Source: Lamprocystis purpurea DSM 4197 (GTDB taxonomy: Bacteria > Pseudomonadota > Gammaproteobacteria > Chromatiales > Chromatiaceae). Taken from it: DNA of 64,000 nucleotides. The number at the start of each line of letters is the position of its first letter. Position 1 is the stretch's first letter. The notes under the pieces are model-generated. The model worked only from the letters and a program-made list of their open reading frames with translations. It made no database searches and was not told where the DNA came from. The stretch spans positions 8,294-72,293 of the forward strand of contig NZ_KB902474.1 in assembly GCF_000379525.1 (NCBI RefSeq), written 5' to 3'. Positions 62,371 to 64,000 of this stretch are shown in pieces. A program made the position numbers and the translations under genes.

Positions 62371-63402
62371 ATGAACCAACGCAAAACGCTCGGAATCGTC
62401 TTCACCATCCTTGGCCTGATCCTCGCGGTAGCCGGACCCTTGTTGCCCGGCGGCCTCCATCTGACGCTCAATACCCCGTCCGGGGCCGGACATGTGACGG
62501 CCTTCATCGCCACGGCCGGCGGCGACATCCTGGCCGGCACCCAGGCCGGTGAGGTCTGGCGTTTGCGCGACGAGCGATGGACGCGGGAGCGCCTGGATCT
62601 GGGCGGTCAACCGGTGTTGGCCATGGTCGGCGATCCGGGACGCACACCGGTCGGAACCGCCGCCGGATTGGCCTTCGCACCCGCCGGTGCGGCGCCGCTC
62701 GCAGGCCGGGTCAGCAGCCTGTTGCAGACCGATCAGGGGCTGCTCGCGGGCACCGCCACCGGGGTGCGCCTGCTGGTCGACGGTGCTTGGCAGGCACCGG
62801 GGCCGGAGGCCATGATCTATAGCCTGGTCAGTCAGCGGCGCGGTGATGGGCAGTGGCTGCATGCCGGGACCATCGATGCGGGCGTGCTGTCCGGGTCGGC
62901 GGCTGACCCCGCTGCCGCCTGGCAGCCCAACAACCAGGGGCTGCCGGACGGGGCCAAGGTCTTCAGCTTCGCCACGACCCGCGGCGGTCTGCTGCTGACT
63001 GGAACCGATCAGGGGGCCTTCTGGCAGTCACAGCCGGGCCAATCCTGGCAGTCGCTGCATCCTGCGCTCGACGGCAAACGGGTGCTGTCGCTGTTGCTCG
63101 CGGACGACGCGCCGCCCGGCCGCGCGCGTCTGTGGATCGGCAGCGACGACGGACTCTCCTCGCTGGCGGTCAGCGAGCAGGGCGCTCAACTCGCAGCCGA
63201 GGGCAGCCCACAACCCGCCGACACCGCGGACCAGCAACCGCCGCTCGGCATCAGCGGCATCCTGTCCAGCCAGGGCCGGCTGCTGGTCAGCGCCGGCATG
63301 GTGTACGAGTACGGCCCGACCGCACTGTCCGGCTGGTATTGGATCTCGTTTGCCGGCGTGCTGCTGATCCTGATCGCCGGCTGGCTGATCCCGCCGCCTT
63401 GA
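62371..63402 (+). CDS. Predicted membrane-anchored beta-propeller-like protein
   Basis: A 343-residue protein with one N-terminal (GIVFTILGLILAVAGPLLPGG) and one C-terminal (WYWISFAGVLLILIAGWLI) membrane helix; the region between is probably periplasmic. The central part has repeated units of the type G-x-L-A/L-x-G-T-x-x-G: GGDILAGTQAGEVWRLRDER, GLLAGTATGVRLLVDGAW, GLLLTGTDQGAFWQSQPG and ARLWIGSDDGLSSL. This spacing suits a propeller like those of sensor or photosystem-assembly proteins (Ycf48/BNR-like). No catalytic motif was seen and I do not recognise a named family. ATG 62371 precedes the first helix. Confidence 0.65.
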   Translation: MNQRKTLGIVFTILGLILAVAGPLLPGGLHLTLNTPSGAGHVTAFIATAGGDILAGTQAGEVWRLRDERWTRERLDLGGQPVLAMVGDPGRTPVGTAAGLAFAPAGAAPLAGRVSSLLQTDQGLLAGTATGVRLLVDGAWQAPGPEAMIYSLVSQRRGDGQWLHAGTIDAGVLSGSAADPAAAWQPNNQGLPDGAKVFSFATTRGGLLLTGTDQGAFWQSQPGQSWQSLHPALDGKRVLSLLLADDAPPGRARLWIGSDDGLSSLAVSEQGAQLAAEGSPQPADTADQQPPLGISGILSSQGRLLVSAGMVYEYGPTALSGWYWISFAGVLLILIAGWLIPPP

Positions 63403-63569
63403 TCATCATATCGACCGGCGCCAGGGCGTCACGCTCGTATCACGCCGGCTCGACCTTCGCCGACCGGAGGCCGACGCTTCAGCGGGCGGCGGTGCCGCGT
63501 CCGGCCGGAACGATGATCGAGGCCGGCACCCCTTAATGGACTGACTTGACTTTCAATGAAACCTTTCCT

Positions 63570-64000
63570 ATGAAGACCTACCTGGACTGTTATCCCTGTT
63601 TCCTGCGGCAGGCCTTGAGCGCGGCCCGCCGCGCCCAGGCCACGGTGGAACAGCAACGCCAAATCCTGCTGGACACCATGGACCTGCTCCAAGCCTTGTC
63701 GCCGCAGGCCACGCCACCGGTGATGGCAGAGCGTATCCACCGGATGGTCCGTGCCCGCACCAACACCCCCGACCCCTATCGGCAAAGCAAGCAAGACGCC
63801 ACGGCGCAAGCACTGGGGCTCCTTCCCGAACTGCGGGATCGCGTGCGCACCGCGTCTGATCCACTGGAGACCGCGGTGCGGATCGCCATCGCCGGCAACA
63901 TCATCGACGACGGTGCCGCGGAACAGTATGACCTGCAGGCGACCTTGGCGCGCGTGCTCGAACAGCCCTTCGCCATCGACGGCCTGCCGCAGTTGCGCCA
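63570..64000 (+). CDS. DUF89 family damage-control phosphatase-like protein (3' end outside window)
   Basis: An open frame from ATG 63570 that runs off the window end after 143 codons. It starts MKTYLDCYPCFLRQALSAAR, the CxxC-containing start of the bacterial/archaeal DUF89 (ARMT1-like) subgroup, and near residue 107 has IAIAGNIIDDG, where the Asn and Asp are metal-site residues. Full-length members have about 290 residues. The family includes metal-dependent phosphatases that remove damaged sugar phosphates; the substrate here is unknown. Confidence 0.85.
   Translation, partial: MKTYLDCYPCFLRQALSAARRAQATVEQQRQILLDTMDLLQALSPQATPPVMAERIHRMVRARTNTPDPYRQSKQDATAQALGLLPELRDRVRTASDPLETAVRIAIAGNIIDDGAAEQYDLQATLARVLEQPFAIDGLPQLR

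Overview
The window is GC-rich chromosomal DNA from a gammaproteobacterium. The most likely source is a purple sulfur bacterium (Chromatiaceae) or a close relative. This rests on an E. coli-like maltose system, EfpL, TamA/TamB, two Uma2-type proteins, a multisubunit 2-oxoacid:ferredoxin oxidoreductase, a molybdate cluster with ModD and a Mop protein, and many intergenic palindromes. The assignment is an inference from gene content; no rRNA, tRNA or photosynthesis gene was seen.

Layout. 1-522: tail of a hypothetical gene running into dense tandem and inverted repeats. 523-1713 (minus): efpL and two small conserved genes. 1959-12194: a complete divergent maltodextrin regulon, malQ-malM-lamB on the minus strand and malE-malF-malG-malK on the plus strand. 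12365-15578: a translationally coupled operon of a DUF971 protein, a SagB/ThcOx oxidoreductase and a PQQ-type sugar dehydrogenase. 15954-18521: a cation/proton antiporter, a rhodanese lipoprotein and a Uma2 protein. 18594-23101 (minus): a pyruvate-type 2-oxoacid oxidoreductase (gamma, alpha, beta) plus a GltD-like flavoprotein with its own ferredoxin domain. 23416-29381: tamA-tamB. 29467-34130: a second Uma2 protein, a TVP38-type membrane protein, an AI-2E transporter remnant, a saccharopine dehydrogenase-like protein and a lipase-like hydrolase. 34248-41071: a SlyD-like isomerase, glmU, glmS, crcB and a DUF1631 protein.

41194-54599 is a surface-polysaccharide cluster: wecB, an ABC exporter (Wzm/Wzt type with a C-terminal cargo domain), a 1363-residue multi-module enzyme (sulfotransferase, coiled coil, two glycosyltransferases, methyltransferase), a methyltransferase, a methyltransferase-coiled coil-glycosyltransferase fusion, and two tandemly duplicated glycosyltransferases. 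From about 42.4 kb its base composition is clearly lower in GC than the flanks, which suggests horizontal acquisition. GlmU and GlmS just upstream make UDP-GlcNAc, and WecB converts it to UDP-ManNAc, so precursor supply and the glycan locus adjoin.

54600-55434 is repeat-rich debris. 55435-60859 holds a hypothetical gene, a broken HypB/CobW-like GTPase fragment, modD, a two-domain Mop protein, a ModE-type box and modABC. The end carries a lipoprotein hydrolase, a predicted membrane-anchored beta-propeller and the start of a DUF89 phosphatase.

Intergenic space is unusually rich in palindromes of several families. One is a perfect 23-bp inverted repeat between malE and malF, the gap that holds REP elements in E. 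coli. Another is a dispersed element of about 97 bp present three times.
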